A stretch of DNA of 39,957 nucleotides, taken from contig MEWR01000014.1 in the NCBI GenBank assembly GCA_001773455.1, forward strand, positions 40,835-80,791, given 5' to 3'. The notes under the pieces are model-generated. The model was given only the letters and a program-made list of their open reading frames with translations. It was not told where the DNA came from and ran no database searches. Position numbers and translations under genes: made by a program. Below, in pieces: positions 7,398 through 13,944 of the stretch (the first letter of the stretch is position 1; every line of letters starts with the position of its first letter). The DNA comes from Candidatus Abawacabacteria bacterium RBG_16_42_10. GTDB lineage: Bacteria; Patescibacteriota; Gracilibacteria; RBG-16-42-10.

Positions 7398-8705
7398 TCA
7401 GTGTATATGAGATAAAACATGCTTCGCACAGGCAAGAACAGGCATTGCAGGATTAAAAAGTCCGTTTGTAGCCAGTGCTGCGGCCGAGGCAATAGCGACA
7501 TTCGGCAAATCATGAAGAAAGAATCTCTCATCCAGTACATCAGGGTATGCAGCACCCCCAGACACATGACCCGCAAAATACCAAGGAAAATGTTCATTGA
7601 GCAAAACAAAATCCTGAGTTGGAAAAATCTCTTTCTGCAAATAATCAACAAGAAATTTTTTGTGTATGTCTAATGACTTGTAAAAGAAAGAGCTAATCTT
7701 ATAGCTGCTATTGTCCCACAATTGACCTTTTTCCAAGGACCCGGATTGTATAAGAAAATATAGTCTATGTGAACGTATATTGGGTATATGTACTACGGCG
7801 GCAATACGTATAAAATGTTTCACAAAATGGTCTGCAGTATACTGGGGAAATCTCTTCAAACACAGTTCAACCAAGTCTTTCCTAGGTGGAGTAAAATGAA
7901 ACTCCAAACGAAAACGAACTCCCTCTACCTCATAATCTTGATAACATATCGCAGGGAGAGAGGTTCGCGGAATATCTTGCTTGAGAGAGAGAAAACCGAA
8001 AGAAAGTTGAGGATGCTCAGAAAATCCACGTCCTATCAAGTCTCGCGTTTGTTCATTTACTCTGAAACCATCATACGTATTTTGGAGCAGTGCTATCGAC
8101 CCTGGTGTATGAGCTGCAACTATAAATTTCTTAGCATAGATAACACCTCTTCTGCCTTTGTCATCATATCCATGGATACTTGTTGCCTTACCTCGGTCTA
8201 TAAAAAAACTTTCAGCATGAAAGTATTTCGGCTTCAATTTCAAGAAATCCCATTGTGGTTTTTGTTTCATCCAATACTCACCGTACGCTTCACGAAACTC
8301 AAAGTCGGGACCGCTAAAAGTTTGATGCGCGCTTTCAAAATAGCGCAAAGGCTCGCGAGAAAATTGTTTCTGCAGATAATCTATTGCTGAGGAACAACTT
8401 GGACTAGCACCTATTTCCCGAAGACTTTTGATATTCAATTCTTCTCGAAGCTCATCACAGTATCTTTGCCATTTCTTCAGTGTGACAGGAAAATAACTCA
8501 TGTCATCGTCTTCCGGCCAAGATATGATGCCAAAGGCTTTTTCCTGCCACGTGTCCTTGCGACCAAGATACTGAGCCAATTGATATGACTGAGTGCTTGT
8601 GAACGTCGGATATTCACTGCTTACCCAAGCAATGTTTTTCCCTTGTAATTTTGAGGCAATATACTTCCCCACTAGCCCCCCACCTATAACGCAAATATCG
8701 TACAT
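7398..8705 (-). CDS. FAD-dependent oxidoreductase, GMC-like
   Basis: A flavoprotein of about 435 residues. It opens with a Rossmann FAD-binding motif (MYDICVIGGGLVGKYIA). In the middle it has KFIVAAHTPGSIALLQN, the second dinucleotide-contact strand. Its end, VSGGAAYPDVLDERFF through LPNVAIASAAAL to NPAMPVLACA, matches the C-terminal pattern of glucose-methanol-choline oxidoreductases and related enzymes. The frame stays open upstream to 8762, but ATG 8705 puts the FAD motif at the N-terminus as usual and is preferred. It is the first gene of the five-gene minus-strand operon. GMC-like enzymes oxidise alcohol groups of sugars or alcohols, so it may build the carbonyl or acid form of the glycan precursor. 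The substrate is unknown. Confidence 0.75.
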   Translation of the reverse strand: MYDICVIGGGLVGKYIASKLQGKNIAWVSSEYPTFTSTQSYQLAQYLGRKDTWQEKAFGIISWPEDDDMSYFPVTLKKWQRYCDELREELNIKSLREIGASPSCSSAIDYLQKQFSREPLRYFESAHQTFSGPDFEFREAYGEYWMKQKPQWDFLKLKPKYFHAESFFIDRGKATSIHGYDDKGRRGVIYAKKFIVAAHTPGSIALLQNTYDGFRVNEQTRDLIGRGFSEHPQLSFGFLSLKQDIPRTSLPAICYQDYEVEGVRFRLEFHFTPPRKDLVELCLKRFPQYTADHFVKHFIRIAAVVHIPNIRSHRLYFLIQSGSLEKGQLWDNSSYKISSFFYKSLDIHKKFLVDYLQKEIFPTQDFVLLNEHFPWYFAGHVSGGAAYPDVLDERFFLHDLPNVAIASAAALATNGLFNPAMPVLACAKHVLSHIH

Positions 8706-8813
8706 ATTCATAAGATTATGTACCTCACACAGTAGTGAAATTTTTAATCTACACCACAGCAAAAATTCAAAACTGATTAAGATTTAATCCTATTTTAATA
8801 ATTAACGCGTTGG

Positions 8814-8841
8814 TTGACTGTATAAACAATTTCAGTATTCT
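8814..8841 (+). promoter_or_regulatory. Sigma70-type promoter of tRNA-Arg
   Basis: TTGACT (8814-8819), a 16-base spacer and TATTCT (8836-8841) place the predicted transcription start about six bases before the mature tRNA 5' end at 8854. The -35 box matches consensus at five of six positions. Confidence 0.6.
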
Positions 8842-8853
8842 TTGGTGGCATAT

Positions 8854-8930
8854 GTATCCGTAGCTCAGCTGGATAGAGCGCAACCCTGCGGAGGTTGAGG
8901 TCAGAGGTTCGAATCCTCTCGGATACACCA
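8854..8930 (+). tRNA. tRNA-Arg (anticodon GCG), CCA encoded
   Basis: A full cloverleaf can be drawn. The acceptor stem is GTATCCG (8854-8860) with CGGATAC (8920-8926). The D stem is GCTC/GAGC (8863-8866, 8876-8879). The anticodon stem CAACC/GGTTG (8881-8885, 8893-8897) encloses loop CTGCGGA. The T stem AGAGG/CCTCT holds a TTCGAAT loop. The discriminator is A and the terminal CCA is encoded. Anticodon GCG (8888-8890) reads CGC and CGU arginine codons. Most bacteria instead use an A34 (inosine) tRNA-Arg(ACG), so this isoacceptor is unusual. Nothing in the window encodes TadA. Confidence 0.97.
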
Positions 8931-8948
8931 GAATCCTTATTAGGCTTT

Positions 8949-9025
8949 AGTTAAATATGTAATGGTTTATGACTCGCTGCGCTCGGGTATTTGGCGCAGT
9001 CGGGCGTATGGCAGGCCATTTAACT
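8949..9025. repeat. Nested inverted repeat just downstream of tRNA-Arg
   Basis: The outer arms are AGTTAAAT (8949-8956) and ATTTAACT (9018-9025). Inside them CTGCGC (8977-8982) pairs with GCGCAG (8994-8999). The inner part is GC-rich and rich in CTCG/GGGC strings, unlike the AT-rich surroundings. It looks like a small palindromic repeat element inserted 18 bases after the tRNA, or a structured terminator. Confidence 0.55.
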
Positions 9026-9032
9026 TAGTCTG

Positions 9033-9212
9033 TTACTTAGTTTTAATTTCTTTTATTTCTATACGACACATTTCTGCAAGACGACGATTCTCTTCCAATA
9101 AATCAGCGATATTTCTCCCCTCTGCTTCCGCCCTTAACATGCTGGCATTATATAAATCCGCCGGCTCTTCTAAGCCGGGCATAATCAAAGACACAATGGA
9201 GCATTTTCTCAT
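9033..9212 (-). CDS. Small hypothetical protein, 59 residues
   Basis: A minus-strand frame from ATG 9212 to TAA 9033. It encodes a short acidic-amphipathic peptide that starts MRKCSIVSLIMPGLEEPADL. Its C-terminal half is alanine-, glutamate- and arginine-rich and strongly helix-forming (ADLLEENRRLAEM), with a lysine-rich tail. The composition is protein-like, and the frame sits between the palindrome at 8949-9025 and the terminator of the neighbouring small gene. There is no Shine-Dalgarno, which is normal in this window. The family is not recognised. It could be a small coiled-coil protein; a chance frame is possible. Confidence 0.45.
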   Translation of the reverse strand: MRKCSIVSLIMPGLEEPADLYNASMLRAEAEGRNIADLLEENRRLAEMCRIEIKEIKTK

Positions 9213-9268
9213 AAATTTTTGTTATTACTGTTAAACATATATAACATATTTATCTGATTTTTGTAATC

Positions 9269-9294
9269 AAAAAAAGAGGTAGACGATCTACCTC
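9269..9294 (-). terminator. Rho-independent terminator of the 9324-9533 gene
   Basis: On the minus strand, GAGGTAG, a five-base loop and CTACCTC form a perfect 7-bp stem (9276-9282 with 9288-9294). A run of seven T follows at once (9275 down to 9269). It lies 30 bases after the stop of the small gene at 9324. Confidence 0.88.
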
Positions 9295-9323
9295 CTTGGA
9301 AATTATATTTTATCTTAAATTTA

Positions 9324-9533
9324 TTATGCGGCTGATTTTTGCTTACCTCCATCTGGAGCTGGATTATCCAATGCTTTGCGCACAGGAATACGAAATGCAG
9401 CTACCGTTTCTTCAACATCTTTTTCAATTTGTGCAGGAGACATCCCCCCCGCAACTAAACTTGCATGCAGTGCTGCAGTAAACTCGTGCAGACTAATTGT
9501 TTCTGGTGGAGGTATTTGTTCAAGCTTGCTCAT
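9324..9533 (-). CDS. Small hypothetical protein, about 69 residues
   Basis: The preferred start is ATG 9533, giving MSKLEQIPPPETISLHEF; the frame continues upstream to 9551 with only MSLIYI added. The peptide is soluble. Its predicted helical centre is rich in Ala and Glu (AALHASLVAGG, then SPAQIEKDVEETVAAF), and the tail is basic and proline-containing (KALDNPAPDGGKQKSAA). A strong terminator follows 30 bases after the stop, good evidence for a real, separately transcribed gene. It is divergent from the 9630 gene, and their promoters share the 96 bases between them. The family is not recognised. Confidence 0.65.
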   Translation of the reverse strand: MSKLEQIPPPETISLHEFTAALHASLVAGGMSPAQIEKDVEETVAAFRIPVRKALDNPAPDGGKQKSAA

Positions 9534-9629
9534 AATATATATTAATGACACTGGGATGCTATCACATAACTTGATTTTTGTACATGTTCGAGGTACTTTT
9601 CTCCATCAGTGAAATAACTCACATATTGT

Positions 9630-10499
9630 ATGCCGAGACATCAGCGCGTCCGCACACCAACTGCTCCAACTGTACAGGACCTCAGAAGACTTCGTTTGGA
9701 TACGAAATGCTTGGACCATTTTATGGCTGACACATTAATTGTTGCTGAAAATAGAATTCAACGTAAACTGAAAAGTCCCATCCAAGCAATCAAAGATGAT
9801 GAGTTAGCATCGAGAAAAAGACCGAGAGCAATGGTCCGTATGATGACCACTCCCAGTCCAGAACCCGTGTATACAGAAAAAGATGCTAGGCAAAGACTTA
9901 TCGACTTAAAACAAGAATATGGATTCTTAGCTATAAATTTGGCATTAACAGCTTGCAGTAGATCTGCTATTGCTGAGGTTGTCAGTCCACAAAGAAGATT
10001 ACATGATGAAGATCGGATGGAAGAAATAAAAGAAGTGTATAGAATAACTTCTCAATTATTTCACGCATTGCCTAGCATGTATTTTAAAAATGAACATATA
10101 CCTCTCCCTGGACATCGGGACTTAAATGAATTTATCACTTTAGTTGATTGGATGGAAATGATGTTTAATGGATATTTAAAACAATCACAAGAAACTTTTA
10201 TCGGAGTATTCATTGGCCAAAAAAATGACCGTGAAAGCTTGCCAAAAACAATACAGGTATTGATAAATTTATTTTATATCGCAAGAGAAATTTTTGCGAA
10301 ACTGTTCCCAAGCAGACACCCAATGTTACCGGCAGGAGAAACACAAGGACAAAGTTTTAGGATTGCGCATGAAAAATTAAAACAATTAGAAACAACTATT
10401 GCATCTCTACAAGTAAAACTCCTGCAAAATCCTTCAGTGCCTTTGACTAAACACAGACAAGAAGTCATTGATTTGATTAAAAGTGCTACGGTAACATAA
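9630..10499 (+). CDS. Hypothetical soluble protein, 289 residues
   Basis: The gene starts at ATG 9630 with a basic, proline- and threonine-rich N-terminus (MPRHQRVRTPTAPTVQDLRR). A mostly helical body follows: KDARQRLIDLKQEYGFLAIN, DRMEEIKEVYRITSQLFHAL and a C-terminal helix around RIAHEKLKQLETTIASL. There is no signal peptide, membrane segment or recognised catalytic motif. It may be a cytoplasmic helical or coiled-coil protein specific to this lineage. No gene overlaps it on either side, and a strong AT-rich hairpin follows 22 bases after the stop. Function unknown. Confidence 0.65.
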   Translation: MPRHQRVRTPTAPTVQDLRRLRLDTKCLDHFMADTLIVAENRIQRKLKSPIQAIKDDELASRKRPRAMVRMMTTPSPEPVYTEKDARQRLIDLKQEYGFLAINLALTACSRSAIAEVVSPQRRLHDEDRMEEIKEVYRITSQLFHALPSMYFKNEHIPLPGHRDLNEFITLVDWMEMMFNGYLKQSQETFIGVFIGQKNDRESLPKTIQVLINLFYIAREIFAKLFPSRHPMLPAGETQGQSFRIAHEKLKQLETTIASLQVKLLQNPSVPLTKHRQEVIDLIKSATVT

Positions 10500-10521
10500 A
10501 CTTCTTTTCTGGCTAGGTTAA

Positions 10522-10570
10522 AACGAATAAATGAATAGCATATGTTTGCGATTTATTCGTTGGATATGCT
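10522..10570 (+). terminator. 11-bp hairpin with a second, competing 7-bp pairing
   Basis: AACGAATAAAT (10522-10532) and ATTTATTCGTT (10551-10561) form a perfect 11-bp stem after the 9630-10499 gene. AGCATAT in its loop (10537-10543) is complementary to ATATGCT just outside (10564-10570). With two bases between the arms a simple pseudoknot is sterically unlikely, so the pairings are probably alternatives. There is no U-tract. It may be a terminator, or an attenuator-like leader for the membrane protein gene at 10620. Confidence 0.5.
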
Positions 10571-10591
10571 ACTAATCCCTCGATCATTTAT

Positions 10592-10611
10592 AATTTTACA
10601 TTTTTAATTTT
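10592..10611 (+). repeat. AT-rich heptad repeat, copy 1
   Basis: A 20-base string identical to 33283-33302, made of ATTTTAC/ATTTTTA units with a 7-base period. It lies immediately before the start codon of the membrane protein gene; the other copy lies just before rpoC. Confidence 0.6.
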
Positions 10612-10619
10612 TAATTTCT

Positions 10620-11537
10620 ATGCTTACACCTCAAGCAAACTATTTCGATCGTGTAAAACAATCCGTCATGCTGCTTCTCCAGAACTGGCAAGTATTTGTT
10701 TTAGTTCCAATTATTGTGGGAATTGCCGTGTACATTATCCAATCCATACTCATGGTCACAGGGGTGATGTCAATGTTCAGTAATATTAGCAGCGGTCGTC
10801 TGACGGCAGGGTCTTTTCTGATTCCTATTGTTTTGACAATGATTATTCCAGTGATTTTGGCTCTTCTGGGTGGAGCAATCAGTGCAGTAGCTCCGATCAA
10901 AGCCGTTGATACTATGGACCACGATCAAAAGCCCACCATTGGAGGTGTCGTTCAATTCGCTTTGGGCTATATCGGACGCTATTTCTCTGTAATATGGCAC
11001 GTATTTACATACATCGCTCTTTGGCCAGTACTCGGCATCATCCTGAGCATTGTATTACTCGTTATGGGTGAAGTAACAGCGAGCATTGGTGGTCTCCTCA
11101 TGATGGTTTCAGTAATTGTACTTTTAGTTCTCATGATTGTCCGCGGACCCTCCGCAGTCTTTGCACTGTATATCGCAGTAGCACAAAACAAGAGCGGCAA
11201 AGATTCACTTACTGACTCTGTTAGCCTGACAAAAGGTCGCTGGGGTGAAGTCGTTATTAATCTTGTTATTTATTCTCTCATCGCCTGGTTAGTCGGTGTC
11301 ATAATCGGAGGTATAGGTAGTGCTATTGCCAGTTCATTTGGAAGTCCTTACATCTATACACAAGGATTCACAACATATTCATACGATTACTTTTCTGCTT
11401 ATGCTATTGTGTCCGGTATTTTCCAAGCTATTCAAACTGGCTTGCTCACAGGCTTTGTGTCTATTTATCTGTACCTCCTCTGGAAAATGTTTGCTACTGG
11501 TCCTAAACCAGCCACCCCTGCAGCTCCAACAGCCTAA
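10620..11537 (+). CDS. Multi-pass integral membrane protein
   Basis: A 305-residue protein with about six hydrophobic helices: near 25-48, 65-92, 115-140, 143-168, 205-232 and 262-290. The N-terminus (MLTPQANYFDRVKQSVMLLLQNW) and a cytoplasmic VSLTKGRWGEVV segment resemble the membrane domain of glycerophosphodiester-phosphodiesterase-like and related uncharacterised proteins, in which several helices surround a KG(R/N)W-type motif. I cannot assign a family with certainty. The C-terminus is short and proline/alanine-rich (PKPATPAAPTA). The gene stands alone, and a strong terminator starts 37 bases after its stop. Transport or envelope maintenance is possible, but no function can be claimed. 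Confidence 0.7.
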   Translation: MLTPQANYFDRVKQSVMLLLQNWQVFVLVPIIVGIAVYIIQSILMVTGVMSMFSNISSGRLTAGSFLIPIVLTMIIPVILALLGGAISAVAPIKAVDTMDHDQKPTIGGVVQFALGYIGRYFSVIWHVFTYIALWPVLGIILSIVLLVMGEVTASIGGLLMMVSVIVLLVLMIVRGPSAVFALYIAVAQNKSGKDSLTDSVSLTKGRWGEVVINLVIYSLIAWLVGVIIGGIGSAIASSFGSPYIYTQGFTTYSYDYFSAYAIVSGIFQAIQTGLLTGFVSIYLYLLWKMFATGPKPATPAAPTA

Positions 11538-11573
11538 GGAATAATTATAGAGGTTAGTAGTAGAAAATATAAA

Positions 11574-11609
11574 ATAGTTCTAGGGTTTTAAGCCTTAGGA
11601 CTATTTTTT
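11574..11609 (+). terminator. Rho-independent terminator of the membrane protein gene
   Basis: ATAGTTCTAGGG (11574-11585) pairs with CCTTAGGACTAT (11593-11604) over 12 positions including two G-T pairs. Six T follow (11604-11609). Confidence 0.88.
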
Positions 11610-11652
11610 GTGGAGACAAACTTTTGTGTTCCTAGTTAACAGACATCGTAAT

Positions 11653-11750
11653 AGATATAGTTCTCATACTAGTTAATGGTTATAGGATGAAGAGAATCCT
11701 AGAAATAAGATCTATATTTCTTTACTAGAACTAGAATCATGACTATATCT
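11653..11750. ncRNA. Possible structured RNA or decayed palindromic element (cloverleaf-like)
   Basis: Within the 304-base gap between two converging genes, four nested or adjacent stems can be drawn. P1 is AGATATAGT (11653-11661) with ACTATATCT (11742-11750). P2 is CTAGT (11669-11673) with ACTAG (11724-11728). P3 is TAGGAT (11683-11688) with ATCCTA (11696-11701). P4 is GAAATA (11702-11707) with TATTTC (11715-11720). P3 and P4 are neighbouring hairpins with 7-base loops on a three-way junction closed by P2. The element lies between the terminator at 11574-11609 and the terminator of the lipoprotein gene at 11781-11829. It lacks the T-loop and CCA of a tRNA. No clear promoter is seen, so either strand could be the expressed one, or it could be a mobile palindrome. 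Confidence 0.4.
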
Positions 11751-11780
11751 GTCCGTGCCCTATCACTACCTCTACACCAT

Positions 11781-11829
11781 AAAAAAGAAGCCTGCCAGGA
11801 TTATCTCCGGGACAGGCCTCTCTTTTTAT
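11781..11829 (-). terminator. Terminator of the lipoprotein gene, possibly bidirectional
   Basis: GCCTGCCAGG (11790-11799) and CCGGGACAGGC (11807-11817) form a GC-rich stem with small interruptions. The minus strand continues into TTCTTTTTT (11789 to 11781). The plus strand continues into CTCTCTTTTTATT, so it could also stop rightward transcripts. Confidence 0.82.
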
Positions 11830-11841
11830 TAACATCTATTA

Positions 11842-12519
11842 CTACGAGTTATAGTAGGTCCAGAAACGAACTTGGATTGTTGTAATACCACCATCTTCTG
11901 ACCAACGCACAGTCAAATTCTCTTCACCATTTGGGGTTTGGTTTTGCAAAGTAAGGCTACCCTCGTCGGTGCTGGTACTCTGTGCTGTTGTTTTCCAGCC
12001 ACCACTCAATGTTTTTGCTAAGTTCTTATAAAAATCCCCCACAGTTTTCATGACATCAAGAGTCTGATATTTGAGGTTAAAATCAAAATTGGGACTATTG
12101 GAATTGTCGTTAACGCTGACTAACTTGCCGTTTGCATATGCAAAGGTTTTAAGCACTGGAGGAGCGTTCTCAGGAAATTCCAGAGACTCTTTCTCGGCAA
12201 ATTCTCGAGTATTCTGCTGTTTCTCAATGTCTTGAATAGTACTTAAGAAATTTTGCACAGCATTTGGGTCACTCACATTTCCTTGTTGATCAAATGCGGT
12301 TCCCAGTTGAGAAAGCGCACCCAAGCCTCTCAGTGCATCACCTGCCTCATTGTCAGGAGCAAGATTGGTAAGAGGAGCCAATGGATTAGCTGGAACACCG
12401 GGGACACCAGGAGCACCGGGTGGAGGAGGAATGATTGGAGCAGCACCACAAGCAGCTAGAAAAACACCAAGCACCAAAGGTACCAACAATTTTACCTTTG
12501 TAGATTGAAAAGAAACCAT
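11842..12519 (-). CDS. Putative lipoprotein
   Basis: From ATG 12519 the protein has about 225 residues. It begins MVSFQSTKVKLLVPLVLGVF and reaches a lipobox, LAAC, at residues 21-24. The frame continues upstream to 12552, but the later ATG gives a normal lipoprotein signal. A proline/glycine-rich spacer (PPPPGAPGVPGVPANPL) follows the cysteine, then a largely helical stretch (about 60-130) and a beta-rich C-terminal domain (about 130-225, ending TTIQVRFWTYYNS). Lipidation of the cysteine would tether it outside the cytoplasmic membrane. No domain family is recognised. The gene ends at a strong terminator and is divergent from thioredoxin. Confidence 0.75.
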   Translation of the reverse strand: MVSFQSTKVKLLVPLVLGVFLAACGAAPIIPPPPGAPGVPGVPANPLAPLTNLAPDNEAGDALRGLGALSQLGTAFDQQGNVSDPNAVQNFLSTIQDIEKQQNTREFAEKESLEFPENAPPVLKTFAYANGKLVSVNDNSNSPNFDFNLKYQTLDVMKTVGDFYKNLAKTLSGGWKTTAQSTSTDEGSLTLQNQTPNGEENLTVRWSEDGGITTIQVRFWTYYNS

Positions 12520-12610
12520 AAGAAAAATAAAAGTTAAGGCTGAAAAAATCATAGCATACTTTCTATACTTCTCGAAAATCAGGCGGCAGTTCCCTCACCA
12601 TCATTTCCTG

Positions 12611-12619
12611 TGTTATAGT
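12611..12619 (+). promoter_or_regulatory. Extended -10 promoter of thioredoxin
   Basis: TGTTATAGT is a TGn-TATAGT extended -10 element (12611-12619). There is no good -35 box at the expected place, which is typical of extended -10 promoters. The predicted leader is about 18 bases and carries no Shine-Dalgarno. Confidence 0.45.
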
Positions 12620-12642
12620 GCTAGTGTCTTTAAATATCACCC

Positions 12643-12963
12643 ATGGAAATGCAATTCACGGATGCCAATTTTGCAACCGAAGTCGAACAAAGCAAGGGAC
12701 TCGTTATCGTGGATTTTTTCGCCACGTGGTGCGGACCCTGCAAACAACAAGGACCCATTGTTGAAAAACTTGCAGAAAAATATGCCGGCAAAATCAAAAT
12801 CGGCAGCATTGATGTCGACGCCAACCCTGAGTTCCCGGGTAAATATGGAGTTTTTAGTATCCCAACTCTCAAATTCTTCAAGGACGGCAAAGAAGTAGAA
12901 ACCCTAGTCGGTTTCCATTCTGATGGTCAATTAGAGAAGGTCATTGAAGAACACAATAAATAA
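12643..12963 (+). CDS. trxA: Thioredoxin
   Basis: A 106-residue cytoplasmic disulfide reductase of classic thioredoxin length. The redox site WCGPC is at residues 29-33 inside VDFFATWCGPCK, and the cis-proline loop IPT is at 73-75. The buried aspartate of VDFF is present, as is the C-terminal glycine segment (VGFHSDGQLEKVIEEH). It reduces protein disulfides and normally works with thioredoxin reductase, which is not in this window. ATG 12643 is used; ATG 12649 would remove only two residues. It is transcribed alone, divergent from the lipoprotein and convergent with miaA. Confidence 0.95.
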   Translation: MEMQFTDANFATEVEQSKGLVIVDFFATWCGPCKQQGPIVEKLAEKYAGKIKIGSIDVDANPEFPGKYGVFSIPTLKFFKDGKEVETLVGFHSDGQLEKVIEEHNK

Positions 12964-12973
12964 TTTGGATCCC

Positions 12974-12990
12974 ATTGTTAATTGTTAATT
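12974..12990. repeat. GTTAATT heptad repeat, copy 1
   Basis: Two tandem GTTAATT units (12977-12983, 12984-12990) lie in the 21-base gap between the thioredoxin and miaA stops and run into the end of miaA. The same units occur at 13507-13513 and 20313-20326. Confidence 0.5.
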
Positions 12991-13944
12991 TCTTTGGAGC
13001 CAATGTATCTCTTTGTTCCATTTCCACCAAGTCATTTGGCGCTTAGCATATGCTAAAGTGTCTTTGTTTAGCTGCTCAATCATTATTTCTTTTTTAAATT
13101 CACCTTTCAAAAAACCCATCACCTGACGATAGCCGATACCGGTCATCGCTATTTCACTTTTGGGATATTTTTTGATTAAATCTTTTACTTCTTCAATCAA
13201 ACCATCATCGATCTGTTGTTGAATTCTCTTCGCAACTCGTTCTTTTAATTCTTCTTTGTCCACGGACAATCCCAATAATACATATGGGTACTTCGGTTTG
13301 GATTTATGAGATTTTTCCCAAAGCCACTCCCCTGTTAGATGATAATGCTGCAACGCTCGCATAAGACGCACCGGATTCTTACTATCAATGTATTTATCGT
13401 AATCAGGTACCAGGTCCAACAATTCTTTCTGTAATTGTTCCAAGGACATTGCCCTTATTCTTTTTCTTAATGCGGATTCTTCATTTTCAATCGGTAATTG
13501 GTAATTGTTAATTACCGAGTCTATATACAGCATGGTCCCGCCAACTAACACAGGTATCTTTTTTCTCTTTATAACATCGTCAATTATCCTGAAAGTTGCT
13601 TTTTGATAATCCGCAACCGTAAAACGTTCCTCGGGATCAACTACATCAAGTAAATGATGAGGAACCAGTTTTTGTTCTTCCTTGGTTGGTTTGGCAGTCC
13701 CAATATCCATATCTTTATACACCAAACGAGAATCAGCCGAGATAATTTCTATAGGAAAATATTCCGCCAATGCCAAAGCCAATGCGGTCTTTCCTGAAGC
13801 AGTTGGACCCAGTACAACAATGACTGATTTCGGTTCTTTCTTTAGTTGTTCATCAATCAGTTTTCGTGCCCGCCCTTCGAAGCTCGTTTCGGACGAGCGT
13901 AGTAGGGGCTGTTCTATGATACCTTTTCCCCTCGTAGTACCCAT
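12985..13944 (-). CDS. miaA: tRNA dimethylallyltransferase with inserted repeat peptide
   Basis: MiaA prenylates A37 of tRNAs that read codons starting with U, giving i6A. The signatures are GPTASGKTALALALA (P-loop, about 46-60), the DSRLVY substrate segment with DIGTAKP, HHLLDVVDP, AMTGIGYRQVMGF and the C-terminal KRQMTWWKWN. The catalytic core is normal. The N-terminus is about 35 residues longer than usual, and residues 13-25 read PLLRSSETSFEGR, encoded by a palindromic repeat that also occurs inside miaB. No other start codon lies before the P-loop, so the extension is probably translated. The start overlaps the 3' end of miaB by 31 bases. A GGTAATT heptad array is also embedded in frame at 13493-13513. 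Confidence 0.95.
   Translation of the reverse strand: MGTTRGKGIIEQPLLRSSETSFEGRARKLIDEQLKKEPKSVIVVLGPTASGKTALALALAEYFPIEIISADSRLVYKDMDIGTAKPTKEEQKLVPHHLLDVVDPEERFTVADYQKATFRIIDDVIKRKKIPVLVGGTMLYIDSVINNYQLPIENEESALRKRIRAMSLEQLQKELLDLVPDYDKYIDSKNPVRLMRALQHYHLTGEWLWEKSHKSKPKYPYVLLGLSVDKEELKERVAKRIQQQIDDGLIEEVKDLIKKYPKSEIAMTGIGYRQVMGFLKGEFKKEIMIEQLNKDTLAYAKRQMTWWKWNKEIHWLQRN
13493..13513. repeat. GGTAATT/GTTAATT heptad repeat inside miaA
   Basis: Three tandem 7-base units (GGTAATT, GGTAATT, GTTAATT) followed by ACC. The last two also make a hairpin, GGTAATT-GTT-AATTACC. It encodes the NNYQLPI segment of MiaA, in a stretch where the family is variable. Confidence 0.5.
13869..13908. repeat. In-frame palindromic element, copy in miaA
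   Basis: Forty bases identical to 14003-14042. The core GCTCGT-TTCGG-ACGAGC is a perfect 6-bp stem. The wider 35-base element runs from CCCTTCG to TAGTAGGG and pairs at 12 of 15 arm positions. On the coding strand it reads as PLLRSSETSFEGR with no stop. Confidence 0.92.

Noticed and set aside
7788-8390. A 200-codon plus-strand frame inside the oxidoreductase gene
   Set aside because: The minus-strand flavoprotein has clear FAD and GMC-type motifs across this stretch; the plus-strand peptide has odd composition.
11653-11750. Structured element considered as a tRNA
   Set aside because: No TTC-type T-loop, no proper anticodon arm and no 7-bp acceptor stem with CCA.
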